From Fomitopsis serialis (lineage: Eukaryota; Basidiomycota; Agaricomycetes; Polyporales; Fomitopsidaceae): a stretch of 64,000 nucleotides of DNA. The notes below the pieces were generated by a model, which was given only the letters and a program-made list of their open reading frames with translations, made no database searches and was not told where the DNA came from. The DNA is taken from contig NW_025954976.1 of assembly GCF_022376445.1 (NCBI RefSeq), positions 248,001-312,000 of the forward strand, in the 5' to 3' direction. Both the position numbers and the translations under genes were made by a program. Positions 49,375-59,150 of this stretch are shown here, piece by piece; the first letter of the stretch is position 1; every line of letters begins with the position of its first letter.

Positions 49375-50660
49375 GTGCATCACGTGTATGCGTATGCTTC
49401 CCTGCCCAGACTCTGCACCCGCGAGGACATCCGGATTCCGCGAGCTAGCGCTAGACGGTAGACTCTCGAGATAGCCTACGGGCTTCCTAATAGTAGGCGT
49501 CCGGGGAGGCGACGGACGACAAGAGCAGGGTGCAGTAAACCTCGAAGATGGCATTCGGGGACGTGCAGCATCGTCTATGTTGCTCACGTCCCCTCGCCGC
49601 ATGAAGGGCACAGTGTAGGTTCGACACAAACCCCGCACGTGAACTGGAGGGCCATGAATCGGGACTAGAACACAATGGTCAGTGGTCCCCTGTCTCAAGG
49701 TACATAACGATGTGCTCGGGTGGTCGACCTCGGCGCCAAGACGTCTGCGTATGCCCGCCCTGAGTGAAGCATTCGGTCGGTGTGGATACATATGAACGCG
49801 GAGTGCCTGACAGGAACTGTCGCAATATCTGAGCACATATGTGCATGATCGGCCTGTGCACGACGTCAACGATGAGCACAGCGTTCCTAGTCGATTGACA
49901 GCGTACTCACCACGACTCATTGATGCAGCGCGCGAAGCCTATGGAACGCCCGAGCAGCGCGCCACCGCCTGCGGTCTTGCCACATACAGAGACACCCAAG
50001 CGCACACATCGCATCGTGGTCAGGATGCTGTGGTAAGCGCTGCGCGAGCTCTGATAAGAATTGCCTGCAGGTCCGCCAGGAGCGGATGGGCGACGTCAGT
50101 GGCAGATAACTTGATATGAAGAGCTCGGAGCTCCAACAGAGTGCGCAGTGTGCTAGTCAGCGTGTCTTGTAAGCGGGATTCGCCGCTCGACGCAGAGTGC
50201 CCGGGAGCATGGCCTGAGGTCCGTGAATAAGGCTACGTCGAGCAGGGAGATAGCCAGAGCTACGGTCGGTCCGAGTGACGAAGACCAAAGTGACTGGATC
50301 GCGTCGAGCGAGAAAGATGGTGTTTCCAAAGTCGAGCAAGACCCCTTCTATTGGAATGAGTACACATCCGCCCTGTGGGCGAGCATGCAAGTTCGTGTGA
50401 CCATGTTGCGAAGAGGCAGGACGTCGAAAACAGTGTGTGTCATGGATACGCTCACTGTAGCAGTACGGTGAAAGATCGCCCGCATTGCCACTGAGGGTGT
50501 GAGAGTGAGAACGGGGAGTGGACGAAAGTAAGCGTGCCAGTGACTTCTGCGACGATGTATTGATCGGCGAGTTGAGGATATGGTGCGGTCTCGAACATGC
50601 TGACGAGGGGACAATGGGATCTATTGACGGCTGCAGAAGACCGGGTACCGTACTCGAGTC
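49375..50660 (-). pseudogene. Decayed partial copy of the AP-4 epsilon-like adaptin
   Basis: Short stretches in order, on the same strand as the intact gene, match its N-terminal half. Near 50640-50560, SSAAVNRSHCPLVSMFETA and QLADQYIVAEV match the start. Near 49960, DNA beside GCCCGAGCAGCGCGCCAC matches the exon around 45090. Near 49550-49490, IFEVYCTLLLSSVASPD matches ILEAYCTRLLSSAVSPS. Near 49430-49375, DVLAGAESGQGSIRIHV matches the ADVLSGVDG segment. The frames are broken many times, the ATG is lost, and the copy is compressed to about 1.3 kb against 1.8 kb in the intact gene. This goes well beyond the single-base gaps seen elsewhere, so it is a real pseudogene. Confidence 0.8.
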
Positions 50661-51119
50661 CCTGATCGGGTCGCGAGAATTCCAAAGCGTGCTCTACTGG
50701 AAAGAGCAAGCGGGTAGTTTCAGGGTGAGCGGCGAAGCAAGAGAAGACTGCGCGAGAGAAGATGAGTCCAAAGACAGTCGTCGCGTGAAGTCGCGAGGTC
50801 GAAAGAGGGACCAAAGGCTGCGCAGACCAAAGCGCGTCGGACGTGACGGGAGCGTGAAGGGATCTGAGATAGACGCTTTAGCGCAGAGATGGCGATCGGA
50901 GGCGTGTGGCTGGGAGGGCGGTGATTGGCTCGGCAGAAGTCGCGTCGGGCGCGGGGCCGTCGGGCTCGGTGAGCAGCGGGGAGAGCGGGTCGGCGGTGCG
51001 GCGAGCCGGAGGCCGCGGGGGATCACGGGGGCGAGTGGCGGCGGGGAGGAGAGTGGCCAGCGGCAGGGGGCGCATACGGGACGCCGGGACGAACGAAGGG
51101 CGTCGATCCAGACAAGACG
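50661..51119. other. GC-rich intergenic flank of the TIR element
   Basis: About 460 bp, purine/G-rich on the plus strand, with Arg/Gly-rich open frames on plus and Arg/Pro-rich on minus that look like composition effects. It ends with the heptamer CAAGACG at 51113-51119 directly before the element. Confidence 0.5.
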
Positions 51120-51152
51120 CCCAGTGAAAAACGCATCTGCTGGGAGATGCTC
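51120..51152 (+). repeat. Left terminal inverted repeat of the 2,700-bp element
   Basis: 33-bp end that matches the reverse complement of 53787-53819 with mismatches at positions 5 and 14 only. Contains CATCTGCTGGGAGATGCTC at positions 15-33. Confidence 0.85.
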
Positions 51153-51389
51153 TGAGATGCTCTGAGCTGCTCGGTGGGGCCGCTGTCAAAAGAACATCTG
51201 CGAGCAGCTCCGAGCAGCCTGGAGCATGAAATCCGGACTTTTTGCATTTTTCTAGATGCTCGGAGCTGCGCTGAGCGTGAAAATTACGCGTATGCAGCTG
51301 GGAGCAGATCCGGGCATATTGCTGGATGCTCCTGTATTGCACTAGCTGCCATAAAAATAATACATTTATCGTGCATACGTTGCCCGCAT

Positions 51390-51600
51390 CCTGCGCTGCC
51401 CGCGCCCTGCATACCGCGCCCGCCGCACCCTGCGTACTGCCCGCATACCGCACCCGCCGCCTGCATACCGCGCCCGCTGCCTGCATACCGCGCCCACGCG
51501 CTCCCGCCCAACCACCCCGCACACCACCTGCATACTACGCCCACCCGCTTCCTATGTACTGCGCCCGCCCGCACCCTGCATACCGCACTTGCGCCCGTTT
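51390..51600. repeat. Imperfect GC-rich tandem repeat
   Basis: Repeating units of about 10-20 bp built on CATACCGCGCCCGC and CCTGCATACC variants, read on plus. The array gives Ala/Pro/His-rich frames on plus and Gly/Ala/Val-rich on minus and is not coding evidence. It lies inside the TIR element. Confidence 0.75.
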
Positions 51601-52164
51601 CACGCCTTCGTCTCACTCGCACGCACCCGCCGCTCTCCGACACTTCCGAGTCTTGGCCATTGCACTTGACTTCTTCGCCTTCGATTTTCTTGCCTTGAAC
51701 CGCAGACTTGACGACTTCTGTAGGCATCAACAAAATGTAAGGGTCACGAGCACTGCAGAGTCCTCCATATGCAAATGGCACGCACGAATAATTGCCTTGA
51801 AGTCGGGAACATAATGGGCCTTCTTTCCTGCCGCTCGCTGGTGTCATCGGACAAGTATTAGTCTTGCTATCTGCGAATCACAATGTACACTCCGAGACGT
51901 ACCAAACCATGAGCTTCCTGCTCATACCGCTATTGTGACATTGAGCAGCCTGAGGAGGGCGAGGTTTGCGGGAGGCGAGCGAAGGTGTGTACATCCGTCC
52001 ACTAGGAGAGTCGGCAGCGCTGATGAGCGTGGGATCCCAGTGGAATAGAACACAAACAGGCCGGGCGCTGTCCCCGGCAGAAGCTTAGTACGCGATCTCT
52101 TGCGCCGCACAGCAGAGTGAGTTGTATTCCATCTCATGCGGGTGCATCACTGACCCGCGACGAA

Positions 52165-52917
52165 GGGCCGGGCCGCCGCAGGAGGATGGAGGTGGGCATA
52201 TGCTCGGCGAGTCGGAAGCGACGAGGTCGACAGCACGTTCATCCCCGACCCCAGCTCTTCCATACGTACGTACACCCCGTATGTCTTCCTCTTTGCAGGT
52301 CACCGTCTGCTCATGCTCCTGTGCAGCTCCCGAAGAAGAGACCGTGATACGGCATCTCACCTTCTGGCGCGACGGCTTCAGTGTCAAGGACGGGGACTTC
52401 ATGCGCTACGACGACCCCAAATCCTCAACGAGATCGACTCTGGGTGCGTATACTCGACATCCACCCGGAACCGTATCGTATGACACTGACTCGTGTTCAC
52501 GCAGCCGCGCGCCGCCGCACATCCTCAACGTCTCCCCCGGACAGCCGGTCGAGCTCCGCATCGTGAAGCAGCTCAGCGACGAGTTCGTGGCGCCGCCCAA
52601 GGCGCGCAACGTGTTCTCCGGCGAAGGACACCGCCTCGGCTCGCCCGTCCCGTGCATCGCGGGCCTCGGCGCGGCCGCGTCTGTCGACATGTTGGGGAGC
52701 TTCCCCGTGACCGCAACTGGGAGTGTAGGACTCCCAAGAGAGCCGAGCGCACGCCGGGCGAGTGTGCGGTCGGCGGAGAGCATCAACACGCGCTTCGAGG
52801 TCAACCAGAGCCTGCCGACGACGAGCGTGCAGGTGCGCCTCGCGGACGGGACGAGGATGGTGTGCCGGATGAACCTGACGCACACCGTGGGCGACATCCG
52901 CAACTTAATCAACGCGT
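52165..52917 (+). pseudogene. Truncated SHP1/p47 (SEP-UBX Cdc48 cofactor) fragment
   Basis: Clear match to the middle of Shp1/p47/NSFL1C proteins: GHMLG then DEVDSTFIPDP in a shifted frame (about 52198-52255), EEETVIRHLTFWRDGFSV, GDFMRYDDP and ILNEIDSG joined over an intron (about 52443-52503) to RAPPHILNVSPGQPVELRIV, VFSGEGHRLGSPVP, and the first half of a UBX domain, TSVQVRLADGTRMVCRMNLT with HTVGDIRNLINA. The N-terminal UBA domain is absent from the upstream DNA, and after LINA no frame continues the UBX fold. The SEP domain is complete. Introns are kept, so the copy was made from DNA and not from mRNA. It lies wholly inside the TIR element. Confidence 0.8.
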
Positions 52918-53101
52918 GGGTGGCTCCGTCTGCCCGGGGATGTGGGCACCGTCTGATCGATGTGTGTGTAGGTTGCGCCCGGATGGTCCCGCTGGCACTT
53001 GCCGCCCGCCTTGGACGGTAGCCTCAAGGCTACCGTGTGTGACGTGCGCTGTCCAATGCCATCGTATCAGATCAGTATCTACACATGTATAAGTAGACAG
53101 G

Positions 53102-53500
53102 TAAATCAATACGAACCTTAAAAGCGATCCTTACAGCGATGTGCATGGGTCCCGCCGCACGAATCATGCGGACGGGTCAATGAGCAGGCACTGAATGAGT
53201 GGGCCAGCTAGGGAATGAACGGGCGAGTGGGCGATCAGCTGAAGTGTGAGCGAGACGTGCGAGCAGGGCAAACAAGGAGGCGGGCGGGCGAGCAAGGTGT
53301 GCGCGCAGGCAAAAGGGCACGTGGCAAGTGAGAAAGATGCATGGACGAGCGAAGAGACACGTAAGCAGATGAGACGGGCATACAGCAGGGCGGGCGAGCG
53401 GGCAGTAGACAAGCAGCGGGTGATTGCACACTAGGTGATGGTGGTGGTAGCAGCATGAGAGAGGGGAGCAGGAAGACGACGACGACCGCCATCGCTGCAA
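53102..53500. other. Low-complexity purine-rich DNA inside the element
   Basis: Plus strand is rich in GGGCGAGC and GAGCRGGGC-like quasi-repeats; minus-strand frames are Leu/Pro/Ala-rich from composition alone. No gene supported. Confidence 0.5.
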
Positions 53501-53786
53501 AAAGATTACGTCATATCAGAGCGGGCGGGAGCGTTAGTGTTATAATGCGCACCGCGCAGTACTTGGTATCGTAAGTGCATAACGCATGCGCAAGGGGGCG
53601 GAATTGACAGCGATATCGGAAGGCTACAGCCCCAACGTTCTAACTCAGAGGCAAAAGACACTAAGCTCTAACGACGATGAGTTAATTCATTGACAAGCTG
53701 TCATTTGGTGATTTCGCTGTAAGCCGTCAGCAGCTCCGAGCAGATTTGGGCACATTTCAACGACGCGCGCAGCTCCCAGCAGCTTG

Positions 53787-53819
53787 GAGCATCTCCCAGC
53801 AGATGTGTTTTTCATTGGG
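53787..53819 (-). repeat. Right terminal inverted repeat of the 2,700-bp element
   Basis: Inverted partner of 51120-51152. The heptamer CAAGACG that precedes the left end follows directly at 53820-53826. Confidence 0.85.
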
Positions 53820-54058
53820 CAAGACGTGCGGCTGCTCGCGCGATTACGCAACGTCCGACTCTCTCATGTCCGATGTTTATTCTTGCTTTGTGCTCCCTCG
53901 CCCTCCCTCACCCTGCCCCCGCCCCATCGATCGATCGCTGTGCCACTCCCGCCACACTTCTCTCTCTCGCCGCCACCGCTTTGGCAGCTTTGTTGTCCGC
54001 CGAGTGGCCACTCCCCGTCCGCGTGACATATAAACAATCTGCAGGGCCACCTTCCACG

Positions 54059-55276
54059 ATGTCCGAGCCGCCTCCCTCTGTCCCCGCATCCTCCTCCTCC
54101 TCCCCCTCCCCGCCGCCCTCCCCCGGCAACCATCACCACCATCGCGCGCATCCGCCTCTCCAACACATCGCGACCCTCCTCCCGCACCCGCCACATCCAC
54201 ACCTCCCGCACCATCACCTCCACCACTCGATGTACTCCCCGAGTTCGCGCGCCGCGGACATCTCGCGCCTCCTGGATCCCGCCTACGCGAGCGGGTCCTC
54301 GTCCTCCGACTCCTCCACGCGAACCCGCGTCTCCGGCTGGACGAGCCCCGCGTATCGCGCCACGCTCCCCCTCGACGTGAAACACACCCAGACGCGCGCG
54401 TACGTCGACCACCAAGGCGACCTCCACGACCCCGACTATCGCGACTTCCCCGTCCTCACTCCCACACGCCGCACGCGCTCCCACAACACGCGCCACCCCA
54501 GCGGCGGCGGCGTCACGGCGCGTCGCTCACGCAGCGCGAGCCGGCCACGTTACTCGCCCTCGTACGCGCTCCCGCGCCCGGAGTGGGAACGCGATTGGAC
54601 AGCGGAACTTGACGATGACACAGATGAGGAGGAGGTCGAGGAGACGGACGCCGAGTCGCAGAGCCACTATTCGCCCTTCGCGAGCGCGTCGCGCGCGTCC
54701 CCTCGGCGCGCTGTTACAATCCACACTACCCAGCCTTACCGTGACACCGCATACGCGACGCCCTACTCGGATTACTACGCGGACCCACAACCCCTCCCAT
54801 TCGCAACATCGCCGTCAGGCTCTCGCGAGTCCCCGATCACTGAGTCGCCCCTGGAAGACTCGCCGTTTGATGAAGATGAGTTCGACGCGTCGGAAGAGCG
54901 CAAGGGCAAGAGTAATGGACATGGCTCTGTCCTGCGAAAGAGACGCGCGACCGACTCGAAGGAAGACGTTGTCACCGAGGACATGGACGTCAGCGCGGAC
55001 GCTGCAGCCGATGCTGATATAGGGGAGGAGAGGCCACTACGCAAGACGCGATTCACCTTTGCGGGTGAGCAGGGAGACGACGTGTATGTCTGCCGCCTCC
55101 GACTCATTCCTCTAACTCCGCATGTTAACTTTGTGCCCTTGTCTAGACCAACCTGTTCAGCCAGCCTGCGGCAACAATGGGCAGCGGTGTCGCTGCGCAT
55201 ACGTTTCGGGCTCTTCCACGCCCGGCGGCGACTTAGCTTCCGGAGCAGGCGATACTCTACCTCGGACGCGTCGTGA
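54059..55276 (+). CDS. Hypothetical Ser/Pro/His-rich, acidic low-complexity protein
   Basis: I do not recognise the family. From ATG 54059, 30 bp after a TATA-like ACATATAAAC, a long first exon runs to about 55082. It opens with Ser/Pro and His-rich runs (SSSSSPSPPPSP, LPHPPHPHLPHHH), then SRAADISRLLDPAYASG and GWTSPAYRATLPLDVKHTQT, YVDHQGDLHDPDYRDFPVL, an acidic EEEVEETDAESQ segment, and a basic RKRRATDSKED patch followed by PLRKTRFTFAGEQGDD. The pattern suggests a disordered nuclear protein. A donor GTATGTCT at about 55084 leads to further exons that I could not order; the true end may be as far as 55990. The in-frame ATG at 53873 is less likely because the frame before 54059 is not conserved-looking. 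Confidence 0.6.
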   Translation: MSEPPPSVPASSSSSPSPPPSPGNHHHHRAHPPLQHIATLLPHPPHPHLPHHHLHHSMYSPSSRAADISRLLDPAYASGSSSSDSSTRTRVSGWTSPAYRATLPLDVKHTQTRAYVDHQGDLHDPDYRDFPVLTPTRRTRSHNTRHPSGGGVTARRSRSASRPRYSPSYALPRPEWERDWTAELDDDTDEEEVEETDAESQSHYSPFASASRASPRRAVTIHTTQPYRDTAYATPYSDYYADPQPLPFATSPSGSRESPITESPLEDSPFDEDEFDASEERKGKSNGHGSVLRKRRATDSKEDVVTEDMDVSADAAADADIGEERPLRKTRFTFAGEQGDDVYVCRLRLIPLTPHVNFVPLSRPTCSASLRQQWAAVSLRIRFGLFHARRRLSFRSRRYSTSDAS

Positions 55277-57057
55277 GTTATGCCACCGCCCTCGTCGTCG
55301 GCTTTCCGGATGCCGTCCCCTCCGTGCCACTCCTGCGCACATGCCCGACCGTCTACCGAACCCCGCCATCCGGATCTTAGTGTTTGGCACAAGGTCATAG
55401 ACGGCCCGCTATCCACAGTCCCTCCCAGTCACCCCTGGCACCATATGCATGTCTCATCGACCCGGTCTTCTCCTGTCCTGTTCTGTCGGCCTCAACTATC
55501 CACCCCGCTTTGCGCCTCGGTCATCTCGCCTTCAATTGTATCATCAGCCTCTTCTCATCGATCTCCCACTCGCATGCGCCGTCCTTCTCATCATCATCGC
55601 GCTGCATTCAAGTTGACTCTCCCATCGGACGCGCTCTCAACATACAGTCCACCCATATCGGACATATCTCGGCGATCCCCTCTCAACGCAAGGCGCCTTC
55701 AAGTCTCAAGCTCAAGTTCCATGTACAGTATCTCGCCCATCGTCTATCATCTATCCACAGTCACGGCTCGCGACGCCGCCCGAGGATCCCCGTCCGGGGC
55801 GAACACCCGGCGGGGGACTCGGACGGCACCCGCCACGTTTACGAGCATGGGGATGTAGAGCTTTCCAATGGACCGTCCGTGCAAGTGTTATCGTCATACA
55901 TGACTCAACGAACCCTCTCGACACGTCCGACGCCTGCATCGCACCGCACGCTTTCATGTTCTTATCCCCTTTCCCCCTCCCCTTTCTGATTGTCCACCGT
56001 CACACACGACTTTACGTTCGCGGTTATCGTCGAACCCCCGTTATATTGCTGCACGCTTTGGATTAAACGCTTCGCGCTTTGCTGACGCATCGCTCTGTAT
56101 CGCTTTCACGGATAGACGCAGTGTGTCGTACTGGCTCCGGACCGTACGCTTTCGATGTCTTCCGCATTCTGTATCACATTATTTGTCGAATAACGCACGT
56201 TTGTTCTGCCATGTTCGTGCTCAAGTTCATGCTCTGGCTGTCCCCGTTTTGTACGACTGTCCCCCGCTCGTCGTCGATCTCGCCGCCGCTACCCCGGTCG
56301 CCACTTGACGCCCGCTCTTCTAAGACATCGCGCTCTCTTCGTTTGCTCGGCGATCGGCGGAACGGCCTCTACTGGAGGTCAGTCAGAGCAGGAAGCCGCA
56401 GAAAGGCCGGGCTTCTCCACTGAACGGCAAGGCTCCGGACTCGTTCTTGAAGTAGGTGCAATGGGCAGAGTGTGGTTCTGTGACGTAGCGGGAATCCGAG
56501 TCTGTTCATTATCTGATGATGACGAGGGCGGGGTTGACGAGTGGACGTTCGAGGTCAGGCCCTCGGCCGTGCTGTTTGGGCTGGGTGAGCCATACGGGTT
56601 TGTGGCTCGGAAGTACAACGCGAGCATAAGGCGAAGGAGTGAACTGGTGACAAATTGGTTCCTCTGTATGGCTGGGCAGTGCCCAAATGCGTTGATGTGA
56701 GCTCGAGTGCCTCAGAGCTCCGATTTGGGGTTCTCAGAAGCGTGAGCAGTCACCAGAGCGATCATGGGGGTTTGGTAGGGGCCCGGAACATACAACTAGG
56801 ACGATCCTCGATGCCATGTTTTCACAGGACCATTCAAAACGTATTGAACGTGAGCGCAGATCCATACGATCTTTGGGAGAGCGAAGGTGTACCGGCCAAG
56901 CGACTTGCCAGTGAGCCAAGGCGCGCGAGTTCGCGAGAAGTTCGCGATCTATCTCAAGATCGGCGGGATAGAAATATTGATGCGCCCCATCTCCCGATCC
57001 GGCCACACTTCCGGGCGTCTACGCGTCACTCCGGCTTCCTTTCCGCCACCAACAGGC
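55277..57057. other. Unresolved region between hypothetical gene and BUB2
   Basis: The first 700 bp probably hold the last exons and 3' end of the upstream gene; one frame has a hydrophobic run LPLACAVLLIIIALH near 55566-55612 that could be a membrane segment. From 56060 to 57057 there are only short frames without recognisable content, and the last few hundred bases should hold the BUB2 promoter. No repeat or RNA gene seen. Confidence 0.35.
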
Positions 57058-58370
57058 ATGGCGCCCTCATCCACAGCATCATCCTCCTCCTCAGGCTCGT
57101 CCGCGGCGAACTCCGCCGCGCACTCCTTCAACAAAATTCTGAACCAGTTCAAGCTGTCGACGAAGGTCCGGACACCGCAGGACGTCGAGGACTCGGTGCG
57201 GAAACTCCGGAGGCTGATCTTGGTGGACGGGATCCCGTCGGCGGTGGTGCGTCGCGTGTTTTGCGGCTCAAATGTGTGTGAGACTATCTGGATGCTGACA
57301 GGGTGCTCGTGCGCGTAGGACCCCACAATCAGACCGCGGATATGGAAGATACTGCTGCATGTGCGGGACGTGTCGGCGGAGGAGTTCCTGGACTACGTCG
57401 CGCGAGGGCCGTGCGAGGTGCGCGAGAAAATCAGGAACGACACGTTTAGGTGCGTGTGTGGAGTGCTGCAGAGTGGCCTTTCGCTCATATTTGGCTTGTG
57501 CGGCTCACAGAACCCTGGCTACAGACCGAGGGTTCAAGGAACGCGTGCGAGAGGATATGCTGGTGAGGCTACTGGACGCGTTCGTATGGCGCAATCACGG
57601 TGGGTCTTCCTGCGCAATGGCTCTGATGCACGACTGAGGCATGACGAACGTGCAGACCGACAAGAGACGCAACAACTTGGGTTCACATACGTCCAGGGCA
57701 TGAACGTCCTCGCCGCACCCTTCCTCTACACCATGCCCTCCGAACTTGAAGCCTTCTTCTGCTTCGCTAAATTCATCGAAGAGAGCTGTCCATTATATGT
57801 CCAGCCCACACTGGAGGGCGTACATCGAGGTCTGAAGGTAGGCTTTTCGTTTCGGTGGTACGACCTCCTTTGTCTAATGCACGTACACAGCTACTGGACA
57901 GGTGTCTCAAAATCGTCGACCCTGATCTCTTTGCCCACCTTCGGTCGAAAAATCTCTCGGCAGAAATATATGCCTTCCCATGTGTGTGCTTCCCTCCTCC
58001 AGGATACCCTGATGCTAAATCCCTGGAACAGCCGTGCTCACATTGTGCGCATGCACGCCGCCACTTGACCAAGTCCTGCTACTATGGGACTTCCTACTCG
58101 CATTTGGCGTGCACCTCAACGTCCTCTGTGTGATCGCTCAGCTCCTGCTTATGCGCGAAGAGGTCATGGCATCGTCTAGGTACGTTTTATATCCTGTCCG
58201 CTGACATCTGTGCTCGTGCTGACGTTTGGCAAAGCCCCATGCGCCTTCTGCGCACCTTCCCCCCGCTCGAAGCCCTCCCCGTTATCGGGATCGCCGTCAC
58301 GCTTGTACGCGACCTCCCCACAGACTTGTACGACGAACTGGTGCGGCATCCGTATGCGGTTGAGTCATAG
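57058..58370 (+). CDS. BUB2: Mitotic exit checkpoint GAP Bub2/Cdc16 (TBC domain)
   Basis: TBC-domain protein that with Bfa1/Byr4 acts as GTPase-activating complex for the Tem1/Spg1 GTPase at the spindle pole. After a Ser/Ala-rich start at ATG 57058 come HSFNKILNQFKLSTKVR, VRKLRRLILVDGIPSAV, then RPRIWKILLHVRDVSAEEFL, RKIRNDTF-like sequence, LGFTYVQGMNVLAAPFLY (the Tyr-Gln finger region of TBC domains), EAFFCFAKFIEESCPLYVQP, LKIVDPDLFAHLRSKNLSAE, and DQVLLLWDFLLAFGVHLN; it ends LYDELVRHPYAVES. About 300 residues, as usual for Bub2. About eight exons with some frame breaks. The catalytic Arg region (about 57510-57660) is the least clear part. Confidence 0.9.
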
Positions 58371-58612
58371 CCGGGGGGATGTCAGGGCGAACTTTCTATT
58401 TGTTGGTCTGCTCTCGCTGTTGTGCTCTGTATTGATTTGGTCGGTTTGTTGTATGTATCGCTTGTACCATCATACCTCAATGTCACGGGCCCTCGGACAT
58501 TCTCTCCGCACGTCGCCGCCTGGTGTTTATGAAGCTGGGCATCAATCCCCCTTACAGGTCTTTGTGGTAGGGTAAGATATACTGACATTCGGATGGATTG
58601 TCGCGCACTATA

Positions 58613-59012
58613 CTATATCGGGTCACGATCTCGGACAGCCTAGGTAGTCGGTCACTCGAGCCTCATTCAACAACCACCCCTTCTATAGCTATGAAATAAA
58701 TTGTAGCATGTCTCAATGCATCCTTGTAATGCCTGTACAAAATTTGAAGCCAATACACTGAGATCTGTGTGCAGGAAAAATCACCCTTTGCGATGATACC
58801 TATTTCTGGTAAGCAGTGTGGCTCACCCTACTCTCGACCAGAATTTTAGCTACTGAGCTCGACTCAATGATTGTATATTTTTTCTCATATTTTTCTCATA
58901 TTCCTGAGGTCTTTTAACATACCTCCGTAGAATAATTCAGGTCATTATGGCCCATACAGAGTGAGGAGGGCTTGTCGAATGCTAAGGTGGCCGAGATCGT
59001 AACCCGATATAG
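58613..59012. mobile_element. 400-bp MITE-like inverted-repeat element, copy 2
   Basis: Same 400 bp as 28484-28883 in the same orientation, with TA at 58611-58612 and 59013-59014. Identity appears complete. The 3' end is 30 bp before the first base of tRNA-Phe; the DNA between is AT-rich. Confidence 0.85.
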
Positions 59013-59042
59013 TAATATATTAATATTGGTACGCATCACTAT

Positions 59043-59150
59043 GCCGGGATAGCTCAGTTGGGAGAGCAGCAGACTGAAGTGCATGTCTTGCATGATCACG
59101 TGCCCGAGTCACGTGTTCTGAAGGTCCCGTGTTCAATCCACGGTCCTGGC
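59043..59150 (+). tRNA. tRNA-Phe(GAA) with a 36-nt intron
   Basis: The acceptor stem pairs GCCGGGA with TCCTGGC (59144-59150). The D arm reads TAGCTCAGTTGGGAGAGC, and the anticodon GAA is at 59076-59078 followed by G37. The intron spans 59080-59115, after which TTCTGA closes the anticodon stem. The T arm is CCGTG-TTCAATC-CACGG. The first pair of the anticodon stem (G with A) does not match, perhaps a sequence error. Confidence 0.9.

Larger units (their letters stand above)
51120..53819. mobile_element. 2,700-bp TIR element carrying a host gene fragment
   Basis: The two ends are inverted copies. The first 33 bp (51120-51152) and the reverse complement of 53787-53819 differ at two positions only, and weaker pairing extends to about 55 bp. 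Both ends start CCCARTGAAAAAC. The heptamer CAAGACG directly abuts both ends (51113-51119 and 53820-53826), as a target-site duplication would. Inside each end are several GAGCAGCTC/GAGCTGCTC-like subterminal motifs. The interior holds an imperfect tandem repeat, a truncated SHP1-like fragment on plus, and low-complexity DNA; no transposase is recognisable. It is therefore read as a non-autonomous DNA transposon that captured host DNA. The superfamily is not decided: a 7-bp duplication and CAGTG-like ends are compatible with hAT-like or KDZ/Dada-like groups. Confidence 0.75.

Noticed and set aside
51390..51600. Short repeats as a CRISPR array
   Set aside because: Units are imperfect, abut each other without unique spacers, and the DNA is eukaryotic.
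51922..52137. Possible second adaptin-derived fragment inside the TIR element
   Set aside because: Only a short stretch around TGATGAGCGTGG resembles the adaptin exon near 44515; too weak to claim.
52165..52917. SHP1 fragment as a retrocopy
   Set aside because: At least one intron is still present between DSG and RAPPH, and no poly(A) tract follows.
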